DNA of 64,000 nt from Ferrigenium straubiae (GTDB taxonomy: Bacteria; Pseudomonadota; Gammaproteobacteria; Burkholderiales; Gallionellaceae), in contig JAHQXD010000001.1 of the NCBI GenBank assembly GCA_019449655.1, forward strand, positions 325,194 to 389,193. Direction: 5' to 3'. The notes beneath the pieces were generated by a model. That model was given only the letters and a program-made list of their open reading frames with translations. It had not been told where the DNA came from and did not search any database. Positions 36,700 through 47,404 of this stretch are shown here, piece by piece. How positions within the stretch are numbered: the first letter of the stretch is position 1; every line of letters begins with the position of its first letter. The position numbers and the translations under genes were made by a program.

Positions 36700-39600
36700 C
36701 TATGCCTTCTCGATGTTGACCAGGAACGACTTGAACTCCGGCGTCTGGGTATTTGCGTCACCCACGAAGGGGGTCAGGGTGTTGGCGATGTAGCCGTTTT
36801 TGGCCACGCCCTTGAAGCCCCAGTGGATCGGAATGCCCACGTGGTGGACTGTCTTGCCGTTGGCTTGCAGCGGCTTGATGCGCTTGGTCACCACCGCTAC
36901 CGCCTTGATGTAGCCGCGGCTGGAGGTAACCTTCACCCGGTCGCCTGCCTTGATGCCCTTCTCCTTCGCGAGCTCCTCGCCGATCTCCACGAACTGCTCG
37001 GGCTGGAGGATAGACGACAGTTTGGTGTGCTTGGTCCAGAAGTGGAAGTGCTCGGTGAGGCGGTAGGTGGTGCCCGCATAGGGGAATTCCCTGGATTTGC
37101 CGAAGCCCTCCATATCGGCCTTGAACACGCGCGCCGCCGGGTTGCTCACCACCTTGGGATGAAGCGGGTTGGTGTCAAGGGGCGTCTCGAAAGGCTCGTA
37201 ATGCTCGGGGAAGGGGCCTTCCGCCATCTTGTCCACGGCGAACAGGCGCGCCACGCCTTCCGGGTTCATGATGAAGGGGTTCATGGGGTCGCCCGGAGGC
37301 ACGTCGGCCTTGAAGTCCGGGATATCGGTTCCGCCCCATTTGGCGCCGTCCCAGCCGATCAGCTTGCGCTTCGCATCCCATGGCTTGCCCGCGGGGTCGG
37401 CGGAAGCGCGGTTGTAGAGAATGCGCCGGTTGGCCGGCCAGGCGAACGCCCAGTTGAGGGTGTTGCCCAGACCGCTCGGGTCCGAGTTGTCGCGCCGCGC
37501 CATCATGTTGCCTTTCTCGGTCCAGGCACCGGAGTAGATCCAGCAGCCGCAGGCGGTGCTGCCGTCGTCCTTGAGTTGGGCGAAGCCGTCCAGCTGCTGG
37601 CCCGCCTTGAGGATCACCTTGGTCGGGTCCTTGGGATCGGTGAGGTCGGCCAGCACCTTGCCGTTGTATTCCCTGGCCAGCTCATCGGGGGAGGGGGCGT
37701 GGGGAATCTTGTAGGGCCAAGTGAGACCGAGGAGCGCATCGGGGAAGGGGCCGCCTTCCTTCTTGTACAGCTCGCGCAGCTTGAGGTAGATGCCGGCGAT
37801 GATCTCCGGGTCGGCCTTCGCTTCGCCGGGAGGCTCGGCACCCTTCCAGTGCCACTGCAGCCACCTGCCCGAGTTGACCAGCGAGCCATCTTCCTCGGCG
37901 AAGCAGGTGGAGGGCAGCCGGATCACTTCGGTCTGTATCTTCGACGCATCCACGTCGTTGAACTCGCCGAAGTTCTTCCAGAACTCGGAGGTATCGGTCG
38001 CCAGCGGATCGATCACCACCAGGAACTTGAGCCTGGCGAGGGCGCCGCTGATCTTGGCCTTGTTCGGGAAGGAGGCGACCGGATTGAAGCCCTGGCAGAC
38101 ATAACCGTTCATCTTGCCTTGGCCCATCAGCTCGAACACCTGCAACACGTCATACACCTTGTCGAGTTTCGGCAGCCAGTCGAAGCACCAGTTGTTTTCC
38201 TTCGTGGCCGCGTCGCCCCACCAGGACTTCATCAGGCTGACGTGGAACTTGGGGTAGTTCTGCCAGTAGGACATCTGCCCCGGCCGCAGGGGTTTGAGGG
38301 TACGCTTGTCGATGTACGCTTGGTAGTCGGTCTCCTTTTCGCCCGGCAGGGTCAGGTAGCCCGGCAGCAGGTTCGACAGCAGCCCGAGGTCGGTCTGCCC
38401 CTGGATGTTGGAGTGGCCGCGCAGCGCGTTCACCCCGCCGCCGGCCATGCCGATGTTGCCGAGCAGCAGTTGCAGCATGGCCGCGGTACGTATCATCTGC
38501 GAGCCCGTGGAATGCTGGGTCCAGCCCAGGGCATAGAGAATGGTCAGCGTGCGGTCCGGCACCGCCGTCGTGGCGATCATCTCGCACACCTTGAGGAACT
38601 GGTCCTTCGGCGTGCCGCAGATGTTGCTCACGACTTCCGGCGTGTAGCGGGAATAGTGCTGCTTGAGCAGATTGAACACGCAGCGCGGATGTTGGAGTGC
38701 AGGATCGACCTTGGCGTAGCCATCCGGCCCCATCTCGTACATCCAGCTTGCCTTGTCGTAGCTGCGCTTTGCGGGGTTGTAGCCCGAGAACAATCCCTCC
38801 TCGTGTTTGTAATCCTCGCGCACGATGAAGCTCGCGTCGGTATACGCCTTAACGTACTCGTGTTGGATTTTGTCCCGGGCCAGCAGGTAGTTGATTACCC
38901 CGCCCAGAAAAGCGATATCCGTGCCGGTGCGGAGCGGGGCGTAGTAGTCCGCCACCGATGCCGAGCGCGTGAAGCGCGGATCGACGACGATGAACTTGGC
39001 CTGGTTGTGCGCCTTGGCCTCGGTCACCCATTTGAAGCCGCAGGGGTGCGCCTCGGCGGCGTTGCCGCCCATCACCATCACCACATTCGCGTTCTTGATG
39101 TCGACCCAGTGATTGGTCATCGCGCCGCGGCCGAACGTAGGGGCAAGACTTGCCACCGTAGGTCCGTGTCAGACACGCGCCTGGTTATCGAACGCGAGAG
39201 CCCCGAGGCTCCTTACAAGTTTGTGGGTGATGTAGCCGGTTTCGCTGCTCGCCGCCGATGCCGCGAGGAAGCCGGTGCTGACCCAGCGGTTGACTGTGGC
39301 GCCGTCGGTATTTTTCGCGACGAAGTTCTTGTCGCGGTCGTCCTTGAGCAGCCGCGCGACCCTGGTGAACGCCTCGTCCCAGGAGATGCGCTTCCATTCG
39401 TTCGAGCCGGCGGCGCGATACTCGGGGTACTTGAGGCGGTTCGGGCTGTGGATGAAGTCGACTAGCGCCGCGCCCTTGGGGCACAGCGTTCCGCGGTTCA
39501 CCGGATGATCGGGATCGCCCTCGATGTGGATGATCTCGGAAGCGGCATTTTTCGACCGGTCCCCCATGCTGTGCATGATCAGGCCGCAGCTCACCGAACA

Positions 39601-39756
39601 ATAGGGGCAGGTGTTGCGGGTCTCGGTGGTGCGCGTCAGCTTGAACTGGCGCACCTCTGCGAGTGCCTCGTTTGGCGAGAAACCCAGAAGCGCCACGCCG
39701 GACATGCCCAATCCGCCAGCGCATATCTTGAAGAATTGCCTTCGTGTGACTTGCAT
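36700..39756 (-). CDS. fdoG: formate dehydrogenase alpha subunit, selenocysteine-containing
   Basis: 1018 residues when the in-frame TGA at 39169-39171 is read as selenocysteine (residue 196, the same position as in E. coli FdnG). Start at 39756 has AGGAGG eight bases upstream; an ATG 18 bases earlier overlaps that site. The Tat signal is VTRRQFFKICAGGLG. CPYCSVSCGL begins the [4Fe-4S] site; molybdopterin-binding segments follow, with the Sec in ARV-U-HGPTVASLAPTFGRG. Oxidises formate to CO2 at a bis-MGD Mo/W centre on the outer face of the inner membrane. A stop-based gene caller would split it into 39169-39774 and 36700-39156. Confidence 0.96.
39133..39171 (-). promoter_or_regulatory. selenocysteine UGA codon with SECIS-like hairpin
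   Basis: TGA at 39169-39171 followed directly by CACGGACCTACGGTGGCAAG and then TCTTGCCCCTACG. The stem GGCAA-GTC-TTGCC, extended outward by further pairs, puts a GTCT loop at the same distance from UGA as in E. coli fdn/fdh SECIS elements, the site bound by SelB. Confidence 0.9.
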
Positions 39757-39774
39757 TTTCTCTGCCTCCTTCAT

Positions 39775-39999
39775 TTAGGTAACGGGTGACATTACTAAAC
39801 CAGGGTCGAACTAAAGACAGGATCAAGACGGTGCAAAGACTAAATCAGGATGGGAAAACACAGGCTCTCTGTAGGGTCATCAGACCACTTTGAGGGATTA
39901 TTGTCAATAAAGGCTTTTGCTGATTTATGCAAAAACCGGTGGCCGGGCATCTCCATGTCTGGCCACAAATGCGGCGTATCGGGTCGGTTGAAAGGGCTG
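39775..39999. other. 225-base upstream region of the formate dehydrogenase operon
   Basis: AT-richer spacer between fdoG and the ferredoxin gene. It contains TTATTGTCAATAA at about 39899-39911, an inverted repeat weakly like an FNR/CRP-type site; I cannot assign a promoter with confidence. Confidence 0.3.
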
Positions 40000-40218
40000 T
40001 TACGGGTGCAGCAGGCGGTACGGGTTGCCGTTGGCATCCAGGAAGCAATCTATCGGGCCTATGGCGACGCAGCGCGGCTGGTCGAAGTAGCCCACACATT
40101 CGTTGCATTTGTTCGGGTCGATTTCATAGACGTAGTCGCCCTCGGAGATTGCCCCTACCGGGCATTCCGGCTCGCAGAGGCCGCAGTTGATGCAGTCGTC
40201 GGTGATCGATAGTGCCAT
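40000..40218 (-). CDS. YfhL-like 2[4Fe-4S] ferredoxin
   Basis: 72 residues. CINCGLCEPECP and CNECVGYFDQPRCVAIGPIDC; the insertion between the second-cluster Cys is typical of the YfhL/Allochromatium-type dicluster ferredoxins with very low potential. Soluble electron carrier. It is on the same strand as the fdo operon, about 240 bases upstream, and need not be part of it. Confidence 0.92.
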   Translation of the reverse strand: MALSITDDCINCGLCEPECPVGAISEGDYVYEIDPNKCNECVGYFDQPRCVAIGPIDCFLDANGNPYRLLHP

Positions 40219-40398
40219 TTTCCTGATTTCCTTGTTGCTTGATCCGTTAAAAATGATGTCCCGTCAGAGGACAGGGCGTAGCGAATGCATACGCATTCCA
40301 CGCAATCGTTGGGTGCTTTGCTGCGCTTCGGGGAGGTCAGACAGCGGATGCCCCGGTTCGGTTGCATCCGCCCGGAAATTTTTTTGTGGCCGAAACCC

Positions 40399-41382
40399 TT
40401 ATCCCAGCAGGTGTTTTACGTGCTCGCGTTCTTCGACCAGTTCGCGGTAGCTGTCCTGCATGCGCTCGCGTTCCTGTTCGCTGAGCGGCAGATCCTGAAC
40501 GATCTGGTATTCGCCCTGTTTGCATCTCACCGGAAAGCCGTAAATCACGCCTTCTGGAATTCCGTAGCTGCCGTCGGACGGCACGCCCATGGACACCCAG
40601 TTGTTATGGTGCGCGCTGAGCATCCAGTCGTGGATATGCGAGATGGCGGCATTCGCGGCGCTTGCCGCGCTGGACAGGCCGCGCGCCTCGATGACCGCGG
40701 CGCCGCGCTTCTGCACCGTGGGGATGAATTCTTTTTCCACCCAGCCCAGGTCAGGCAGCATTTCACGCACCAGCTTGCCGCGAATTTCGGCATGGTCGAG
40801 ATCGGGGTATTGCGTGCCGGAGTGGTTGCCCCAGACGATCATCTTCTTGATGTCGTGGATTGGCTGGAACAGCTTCTGCGCGACTTGCGCGACGGCGCGG
40901 TTGTGGTCGAGGCGCATCATCGAGGTGAAATTGCGCGGGTCGAGATCGGGGGCGTTTTTCATCGCGATCAGCGCGTTGGTGTTGGCGGGATTGCCCACCA
41001 CCAGCACCTTGACGTGGCGCGTCGCATATTCGTTGAGCAGCTTGCCCTGCTCGGAGAAGATCGCACCGTTGGCCTCGATGAGGTCCTTGCGTTCCATGCC
41101 TTTGCCGCGCGGCCGTGCGCCGATCAGCAGGGCGATCTCGGTGTCCCGGAATGCGACCTTGGGGTCGTCGGTGATGATGACCTGCTGCAGCAGCGGAAAG
41201 GCGCAGTCCTCCAGTTCCATCATCACGCCCTGCAGCATCGTCTGCGCCTGCGGCAGGTCGAGCAATTGCAGGATGACCGGCTGCTCGTGCCCCAGCATGT
41301 CGCCGTTGGCGATGCGGAACAGGGTGGCATAGCCGATCTGGCCGGCTGCTCCGGTGATGGTGACGCGGATGGGTGCTTTCAT
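40399..41382 (-). CDS. mdh: malate dehydrogenase
   Basis: 327 residues. NAD-binding [20 protein letters not shown], catalytic MRLDHNRAV and [11 protein letters not shown] (active-site His). Two-domain MDH of the type shared with Thermus and many betaproteobacteria. Oxidises malate to oxaloacetate; divergent from the sdh-gltA-suc operon, which uses the same cycle. Confidence 0.96.
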   Translation of the reverse strand: MKAPIRVTITGAAGQIGYATLFRIANGDMLGHEQPVILQLLDLPQAQTMLQGVMMELEDCAFPLLQQVIITDDPKVAFRDTEIALLIGARPRGKGMERKDLIEANGAIFSEQGKLLNEYATRHVKVLVVGNPANTNALIAMKNAPDLDPRNFTSMMRLDHNRAVAQVAQKLFQPIHDIKKMIVWGNHSGTQYPDLDHAEIRGKLVREMLPDLGWVEKEFIPTVQKRGAAVIEARGLSSAASAANAAISHIHDWMLSAHHNNWVSMGVPSDGSYGIPEGVIYGFPVRCKQGEYQIVQDLPLSEQERERMQDSYRELVEEREHVKHLLG

Positions 41383-41506
41383 GTTTCTTTCCTATGAGCA
41401 AATAGCCAGAGCAAATAAAACCGAATCATAATTGTTTTGATTTTCTCGCGCCACGGAAAAAGGTGTAGCATTACGCAAATCGGTATTGCCTCAGGCAGGG
41501 ACTAAT

Positions 41507-41881
41507 ATGAACAAACAACGCCCGAAGCATCTCGCCTTGCACCTCATCAAGCTGCCGCTCCCCGGTTTCGTCTCCATTCTCCACCGCATCAGCGGTTTAT
41601 TGCTGTTTCTCGCGCTGCCGCTGCTGTTGCTGATGCTGCAATACAGCCTGCTTTCCATCGAGACTTACACCCGGCTTATGGACATGCTGGCGCATCCGCT
41701 GGCAAAACTCATGCTGCTTGGCCTGCTGTGGGCGCTCCTGCATCATTTCTGCGCCGGGCTGCGCTATCTGGCGATCGACCTGGGTTACGGTGTGCAACTG
41801 GCGCAGGCGCGCGCAAGCAGCAAGGTGGTGCTGGCGGCGAGTCTGCTGCTGACTGTTCTACTCGGAGCGAAGCTATGGTGA
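41507..41881 (+). CDS. sdhC: succinate dehydrogenase cytochrome b556 subunit
   Basis: 124 residues with three membrane helices. The quinone-site segment [14 protein letters not shown] and the haem-ligand region [17 protein letters not shown] are intact. Start at ATG 41507 after GGCAGGG, which gives the usual N-terminus [13 protein letters not shown]; a TTG 21 bases earlier is rejected. Overlaps sdhD by 7 bases. Confidence 0.93.
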   Translation: MNKQRPKHLALHLIKLPLPGFVSILHRISGLLLFLALPLLLLMLQYSLLSIETYTRLMDMLAHPLAKLMLLGLLWALLHHFCAGLRYLAIDLGYGVQLAQARASSKVVLAASLLLTVLLGAKLW

Positions 41882-42222
41882 ACCGTGTGGTGACGGGCGC
41901 GCATTACGGGTTGCGCGACTGGCTGGTCCAACGCGTCACGGCAGCGCTGATGGCGGTGTACAGCGTGGCACTGGCCGGCTACCTGCTGCTGCAGCCCTAT
42001 GTGGATTACGACACCTGGACGGCGCTGTTCTCCAGCCAGCCGATGCGCAGCTTCACCCTGCTGTTCCTGCTGAGCGTGTTCTACCACGCGTGGGTCGGCG
42101 TGCGCGACATCGTGATGGATTACGTGAAGCCGGCCGGGGTGCGACTGGCGATCCATGTGCTGGTGATACTGGTGCTGATTCTTTACGTGATCTGGGCGGT
42201 GCAGATTCTTTGGGAGATGTGA
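41875..42222 (+). CDS. sdhD: succinate dehydrogenase membrane anchor subunit
   Basis: 115 residues with three membrane helices. [18 protein letters not shown] at the start and [22 protein letters not shown], with the haem-ligand His and quinone-contact residues, are typical of SdhD. The stop shares a base with the sdhA start (TGATG). Confidence 0.92.
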   Translation: MVNRVVTGAHYGLRDWLVQRVTAALMAVYSVALAGYLLLQPYVDYDTWTALFSSQPMRSFTLLFLLSVFYHAWVGVRDIVMDYVKPAGVRLAIHVLVILVLILYVIWAVQILWEM

Positions 42223-43985
42223 TGGCGGTTGCGAAACGGACTTTCGACGTGGTGGTGGTCGGGGCTGGCGGCTCGGGGATGCGCGCGGCGCTGCATCTGG
42301 CGCATGCCGGACTCAAGGTGGCGGTGCTGTCCAAGGTGTTCCCGACGCGCTCGCATACCGTCGCGGCGCAGGGCGGCATCGCCGCGTCGCTGGGCAACGT
42401 CAGCAAGGACAGCTGGCACTGGCATATGTACGATACGGTGAAGGGATCGGATTATCTCGGCGACCAGGACGCCATCGAGTTCATGTGCCGAGCCGCACCG
42501 GAAGTGGTGTACGAGCTGGAACACTTCGGCATGCCATTCGATCGGCTCGATTCGGGCAAGATCTACCAGCGCCCGTTCGGCGGGCACATGCAGGACTATG
42601 GCAAGACGCCGGTGCAACGTGCCTGCGCGGCGGCCGACCGCACAGGCCATGCCTTGCTGCACACGCTCTATCAGCAGAACGTGAAGGCCAACACGCATTT
42701 CTTCATCGAGTGGATGGCGCTCGACCTGATCCGCGACGCGGACGGCGACGTGCTCGGCGTGACCGCAATGGAGATCGAGACCGGCGAGACGATGATCTTT
42801 CAGGCACGCGCCACCTTGCTCGCCACCGGCGGGGCGGGGCGCATCTTCCAGTCCAGCACCAACGCCTACATCAACACCGGCGACGGGCTTGGCATGGCGG
42901 CGCGCGCGGGCATTCCGCTCGAGGACATGGAGTTCTTTCAGTTCCATCCCACCGGCGTGTACGGCGCGGGGGTGCTGATTTCCGAAGGGGTGCGCGGCGA
43001 GGGCGGCTATCTGGTGAACAAGGACGGCGAGCGCTTCATGCCGAGATACGCGCCGACCGCGAAGGACCTCGCGAGCCGCGACGTGGTGTCGCGCGCGATC
43101 GCCACCGAGATCAAGGAAGGGCGCGGCTGCGGCCCGCACGGCAACCATATCCTGCTCAAGGTGGACCACATCGGCGACGACGTGATCAAGCAGCGCCTGC
43201 CCGGCATCCGCGACATCGCGCTGAAGTTCGCGCATGTCGATCCGGCGAAGGCACCAATCCCCGTCGTGCCGACCGCGCATTACATGATGGGCGGCATCCC
43301 CACCAACTATCACGGGCAGGTCGTCGCCCCCTATCACCATGGGCCGGAGGAGGTGGTGCACGGCCTGTATGCGGCGGGCGAATGCGCCTGCGTGTCGGTG
43401 CACGGCGCGAACCGGCTGGGCTGCAATTCGCTGCTCGACCTGCTGGTGTTCGGGCGTGAGGCGGCGCGGCAGATCATCGAGGACTTGCAGAGCCATCCAC
43501 ACCCCAAGCTGCTGCCGGCCGGCTCCGCCGACTATTCCCTGGTGCGCCTCGCGCGGCTGGAAAACCAGAAGGACGGCGAGCGGGTTCACGATGTCGGCGA
43601 TGCGATGCGCAAGACCATGCAGAAGCATTGCGGCGTGTTCCGCTTCCCGGAACTCTTGGCCGAGGGCGTGGAGCAGATCAGGCAGGTCGCCGAGCGCGCC
43701 GCGCACACCGGAATCCACGACAAGAGCAAGGTGTTCAACACCGCGCGCATCGAGGCGCTGGAGCTCGACAACCTGATCGAGGTCGCACAGGCGACCATGA
43801 TCGCCGCCGCGGCGCGCACCGAGAGCCGCGGCGCCCATGCGCGCGACGACTTCCCGCAGCGTGACGATCAGAACTGGCTGAAGCACAGCCTGTACTTCAG
43901 CGAAGGCCAGCGCCTCGCCTACAAACCGGTGCGCTTGAAACCATTGACGGTGGAATCGTTCCCGCTCAAGGCGCGAGTGTACTAA
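42222..43985 (+). CDS. sdhA: succinate dehydrogenase flavoprotein subunit
   Basis: 587 residues. FAD-binding [18 protein letters not shown], the covalent flavin His in [12 protein letters not shown], and active-site segments [16 protein letters not shown] and [13 protein letters not shown]. Oxidises succinate to fumarate on the cytoplasmic face. Separated from sdhB by an unrelated gene. Confidence 0.97.
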   Translation: MAVAKRTFDVVVVGAGGSGMRAALHLAHAGLKVAVLSKVFPTRSHTVAAQGGIAASLGNVSKDSWHWHMYDTVKGSDYLGDQDAIEFMCRAAPEVVYELEHFGMPFDRLDSGKIYQRPFGGHMQDYGKTPVQRACAAADRTGHALLHTLYQQNVKANTHFFIEWMALDLIRDADGDVLGVTAMEIETGETMIFQARATLLATGGAGRIFQSSTNAYINTGDGLGMAARAGIPLEDMEFFQFHPTGVYGAGVLISEGVRGEGGYLVNKDGERFMPRYAPTAKDLASRDVVSRAIATEIKEGRGCGPHGNHILLKVDHIGDDVIKQRLPGIRDIALKFAHVDPAKAPIPVVPTAHYMMGGIPTNYHGQVVAPYHHGPEEVVHGLYAAGECACVSVHGANRLGCNSLLDLLVFGREAARQIIEDLQSHPHPKLLPAGSADYSLVRLARLENQKDGERVHDVGDAMRKTMQKHCGVFRFPELLAEGVEQIRQVAERAAHTGIHDKSKVFNTARIEALELDNLIEVAQATMIAAAARTESRGAHARDDFPQRDDQNWLKHSLYFSEGQRLAYKPVRLKPLTVESFPLKARVY

Positions 43986-44003
43986 TTCATTTGGATATAG
44001 AAG

Positions 44004-45080
44004 ATGATTAAAAAGGAATTAGATCCGTTTGTGGCAGAAGATAAATATGCTGCTGCTGGACAAAAAGCCGAAGAGCAAATGGCGTTTTATCTGAAACGTT
44101 TTTTTGCACCCAGTCCTGATGTGTTTGTACTTAACGGCATTCGTCTTGAGCATGCCGGCGACGCTGCTCAGATGGATCACCTGGTGCTGCATCGTTATGG
44201 CATCGTTGTGGTGGAAAGCAAGAGCGTCGCAGGTAAGGTGCAAATCAAGGATGATGGCCAATGGATACGTTGGTATGGGAAAGATTCTACTGGCATGGCC
44301 TCGCCAATTATTCAGGCAAAGCTGCAATTGAGATTTATGCGCGACTATTTGAATCTTGCCGTCAAACCCAAAGGAGTTTTTGATCGCTACGCTTTTGACG
44401 TGCAGGTGGCAATCTCTGATAGCGGCGTTATTTTGTGGCCAACCTCGGGAAATTTGCCGGAGGTCTGCAAGGCGGATCAAGTGGCCGAACGCATCGAAAA
44501 ACGAATCGCCGAATTCGCGGAAATGCATGACGCCCCTTCACCAATGGGTACAGAGCATCTTGCCAAGATAGCTGATTTTCTTTGCGCAGCTCACAAACCG
44601 CTACATTTGCGAGTGGAAGAGAATTACCCACCAAAATATCAAGAGGCTTTTGCGGGTAGGGTAAAAGCTATTGAAAAGCTAGTGACCGGAATGCAAACGG
44701 CTATGGTTCAATCTGCCTCTCGCATGACGTCTCATATGGTTTCGTCTATTGCCGCATTGCAGGTGGAGGCTCAAAAAAATGCACATGAGAATAAAACGAG
44801 TGGCTTGCCAGATGCGGTAGTTGAAACAACAGCGGCCCTCGCTCCACATGTCAATGAAAGACTGATCGGCGGTGTGTGCAGTCATTGCTCAAGTGAGAAT
44901 GTCTCGATACTTTTTGGGCGTAACTACTATTTCCACTGCAACGACTGCAACAAGAACAGCCCGTTGAAGTCTGTATGCTCAAGTTGTGGCTCGGTTGAAA
45001 TACCCCATAAGAAAAGTAATAAATTTTTTCTTGAATGCAAACCATGCAATACAAGCCGTTTGTTTCACGTCAATAGCTAG
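44004..45080 (+). CDS. NERD-domain protein with C-terminal zinc ribbons, inside the sdh operon
   Basis: 358 residues. The N-terminal NERD (nuclease-related) domain has MDHLVLHRYGIVVVESKSVAG with Asp58, Glu71 and Lys73 in the D...ExK arrangement of restriction-endonuclease-like folds. A helical middle follows. The last 70 residues carry four CxxC pairs (CSHC, CNDC, CSSC, CKPC), forming two zinc ribbons. It is visibly richer in A and T than the sdhA and sdhB genes around it and interrupts the otherwise conserved sdhCDAB order, 18 bases after sdhA and 11 before sdhB. Function unknown; possibly acquired by transfer. Confidence 0.85.
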   Translation: MIKKELDPFVAEDKYAAAGQKAEEQMAFYLKRFFAPSPDVFVLNGIRLEHAGDAAQMDHLVLHRYGIVVVESKSVAGKVQIKDDGQWIRWYGKDSTGMASPIIQAKLQLRFMRDYLNLAVKPKGVFDRYAFDVQVAISDSGVILWPTSGNLPEVCKADQVAERIEKRIAEFAEMHDAPSPMGTEHLAKIADFLCAAHKPLHLRVEENYPPKYQEAFAGRVKAIEKLVTGMQTAMVQSASRMTSHMVSSIAALQVEAQKNAHENKTSGLPDAVVETTAALAPHVNERLIGGVCSHCSSENVSILFGRNYYFHCNDCNKNSPLKSVCSSCGSVEIPHKKSNKFFLECKPCNTSRLFHVNS

Positions 45081-45091
45081 GGAATGAAGCA

Positions 45092-45787
45092 ATGAAATTC
45101 CGTATCTACCGCTACAACCCTGATGTGGATGCAGGGCCGTACATGCAGGACTACGACCTCGACATCGAGCCGGGTGACAAGATGCTGCTCGACGCTATCC
45201 TGCTGCTGAAGGAACAGGACGACAGCCTGTCGGTGCGCAAGTCCTGCCGCGAGGGGGTGTGCGGATCGGATGCGATGAACATCAACGGGCGCAACGGGCT
45301 GGCGTGCATCACGCCGCTCGCGTCGCTGAAGGAGCCGGTGGAGCTGCGCCCGCTGCCTGGTCTGCCGGTGATCCGCGACCTGATCGTGGACATGACGCAG
45401 TTCTTCAAGCAGTACCATTCGATCAAGCCCTACCTGATCAACAACGACCCGCCGCCGGAAACTGAGCGGCTGCAGTCGCCCACGCAGCGCGCGCACCTGA
45501 ATGGCTTGTACGAGTGCATCCTCTGCGCCTGCTGCTCGACCGCGTGCCCGTCGTTCTGGTGGAACCCGGACAAGTTCGTCGGCCCGGCAGGCTTGCTGCA
45601 GGCCTACCGTTTCCTCGCCGATACGCGCGATCATGCGACCGCCGAGCGTCTCGACGACCTGGAAGATCCGTATCGGCTGTTCCGCTGCCACACGATTATG
45701 AACTGCGTGGATGTGTGCCCGAAGGGATTGAACCCGACCGAGGCGATCGGCAACATCAAGGACATGATGGTGAGGCGCATCGTATGA
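45092..45787 (+). CDS. sdhB: succinate dehydrogenase iron-sulfur subunit
   Basis: 231 residues. [2Fe-2S] ligands in SCREGVCGSDAMNINGRNGLAC; [4Fe-4S] and [3Fe-4S] ligands in CILCACCSTACPS and CHTIMNCVDVCPKGLNP. Carries electrons from SdhA to the quinone site. Co-translated with sdhE (ATGA overlap). Confidence 0.97.
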   Translation: MKFRIYRYNPDVDAGPYMQDYDLDIEPGDKMLLDAILLLKEQDDSLSVRKSCREGVCGSDAMNINGRNGLACITPLASLKEPVELRPLPGLPVIRDLIVDMTQFFKQYHSIKPYLINNDPPPETERLQSPTQRAHLNGLYECILCACCSTACPSFWWNPDKFVGPAGLLQAYRFLADTRDHATAERLDDLEDPYRLFRCHTIMNCVDVCPKGLNPTEAIGNIKDMMVRRIV

Positions 45788-46017
45788 AGGACCTGGAGCG
45801 CGTGCGCTGGCGCTGCCGGCGCGGACTGCTGGAACTGGACATTGTGCTGGGGCGCTTCGTCGAGGCGCACTACGCACAGCTTGGCGAGGCGGAGCGGCGG
45901 GCGTTCGAGGCGCTGCTGGACATGCCCGACAACCCGCTCTGGGACATGGTTGCGGGCCGGACGGCAGCGGCATTCGGCGAGCAGCAGGCATTGCTGGACA
46001 AGATCAGGACTGCCTGA
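45784..46017 (+). CDS. sdhE: FAD assembly factor SdhE
   Basis: 77 residues. RVRWRCRRGLLELDIVLGRF contains the RGxxE motif (RGLLE) that SdhE uses to assist covalent flavin attachment to SdhA. The start is set by the ATGA overlap with sdhB. Confidence 0.93.
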   Translation: MKDLERVRWRCRRGLLELDIVLGRFVEAHYAQLGEAERRAFEALLDMPDNPLWDMVAGRTAAAFGEQQALLDKIRTA

Positions 46018-46041
46018 TCGCACAGACTTGGGAGAAAAATA

Positions 46042-47328
46042 ATGGAAGGCAAACGCATCGCAACACTGACTCTGGACGACGGGCGCAGCATCGAGCTGCC
46101 GATTCTTTCCGGCACGCTGGGGCAGAACGTGCTGGATATCCGCAACCTAGCCAAGCTCGGGATGTTCACCTACGACCCGGCTTTCTTTGTCACGGCCAGT
46201 TGCGCTTCGAAGATCACCTTCATCGATGGTGATGCCGGGCTGCTCTATTACCGCGGCTATCCCATCGAGCAACTGGCCGAGCAATCCGATTTCCTCGAGG
46301 TGTGCTACCTGCTGTTAAACGGCGAGTTGCCGGATGCCGCGCAGTCCGCCGGATTCAAGGATACCGTGACGCACCACACCATGGTGCACGAGCAGATCGC
46401 ACGTTTCTATTCCGGTTTCCGCCGCGACGCGCATCCGATGGCGGTGATGGTCGGGGTGGTGGGCGCGCTATCGGCGTTCTACCATGACTCGCTCGACATC
46501 AGTAATCCGCAGCACCGCGAGATATCCGCGATGCGCATGCTCGCGAAAGTGCCGACCCTCGCGGCGATGGCGCACAAGTACTATACCGGCGCGCCGTTCA
46601 TGTATCCGAAGAACAAGTTCAGCTACGCGGAAAACCTCATGTATATGATGTTTGCCACCCCGGCTGAAGATTACGAGCCGAACCCGGTGCTGGTGCGCGC
46701 GCTGGACCGCATTCTGATCCTGCACGCCGACCACGAGCAGAACGCCTCCACTTCGACGGTGCGCCTGGCCGGCTCCAGCATGGCGAACCCGTTCGCCTGT
46801 ATCGCTTCCGGCATCGCCGCGCTGTGGGGGCCGGCGCACGGCGGCGCGAACGAGGCCGCGCTGAAGATGCTGGAAGAGGTCGGCGACATCTCGCGCGTGA
46901 AGGAATATGTGCAGGGCGTGAAGGACAAGAAATACCGCCTGATGGGTTTCGGCCACCGCGTGTACAAGAACATGGATCCGCGCGCCGCAGTGATGCGCAA
47001 GACCTGCTACGAAGTGCTGAAGGAGCTCAAGCTGGAGAACCACAAGCTGTTCGAGCTGGCGATGGAACTGGAGCGCGTCGCATTGAGCGACCCGTATTTC
47101 ATTGATCACAAGCTGTATCCGAACGTGGACTTCTACTCCGGTATCGTGTTGCGCGCGCTGGGCATCCCGGTCAACATGTTCACGGTGATCTTCGCGGTGG
47201 CGCGTACCGTGGGTTGGATTTCGCAATGGAACGAGATGATCGCGGACGCCGACCACAAGATCGGCCGGCCGCGGCAGTTATACACCGGAGCGACACGGCG
47301 CGATTACGTGCCGATAGACAAGCGGTAG
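46042..47328 (+). CDS. gltA: citrate synthase, type II
   Basis: 428 residues, the length of the hexameric, NADH-regulated type. Catalytic His in [13 protein letters not shown] and [13 protein letters not shown], and Asp in [14 protein letters not shown]. Condenses oxaloacetate and acetyl-CoA. Ribosome-binding site GGGAGA; 24 bases after sdhE, same operon. Confidence 0.97.
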   Translation: MEGKRIATLTLDDGRSIELPILSGTLGQNVLDIRNLAKLGMFTYDPAFFVTASCASKITFIDGDAGLLYYRGYPIEQLAEQSDFLEVCYLLLNGELPDAAQSAGFKDTVTHHTMVHEQIARFYSGFRRDAHPMAVMVGVVGALSAFYHDSLDISNPQHREISAMRMLAKVPTLAAMAHKYYTGAPFMYPKNKFSYAENLMYMMFATPAEDYEPNPVLVRALDRILILHADHEQNASTSTVRLAGSSMANPFACIASGIAALWGPAHGGANEAALKMLEEVGDISRVKEYVQGVKDKKYRLMGFGHRVYKNMDPRAAVMRKTCYEVLKELKLENHKLFELAMELERVALSDPYFIDHKLYPNVDFYSGIVLRALGIPVNMFTVIFAVARTVGWISQWNEMIADADHKIGRPRQLYTGATRRDYVPIDKR

Positions 47329-47404
47329 GCGTTACGGGCAGGGTTGGCGGTTTTATCGGCCAACCTCGATCTGCCGTTTTACGGTTGGACCAGAGGGCGA
47401 TCTT

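Noticed and set aside
35875-39465. 1196-codon plus-strand open frame opposite the formate dehydrogenase genes
   Set aside because: It is the antisense frame of high-GC fdoH/fdoG codons, has Arg/His/Ala-rich nonsense composition and no domain; the minus-strand genes are unambiguous.
39169-39774. Separate 201-residue truncated formate dehydrogenase fragment, suggesting a pseudogene
   Set aside because: The TGA is followed by a SECIS-like hairpin at residue 196, where FdnG has selenocysteine, and selA, selB and selC are all adjacent; it is one functional gene.
39899-39911. FNR-type operator upstream of fdoG
   Set aside because: TTATTGTCAATAA is an inverted repeat, but its half-sites and spacing do not match the FNR consensus well enough to call.
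42183-43886. 567-codon minus-strand open frame opposite sdhA
   Set aside because: Antisense shadow of sdhA.
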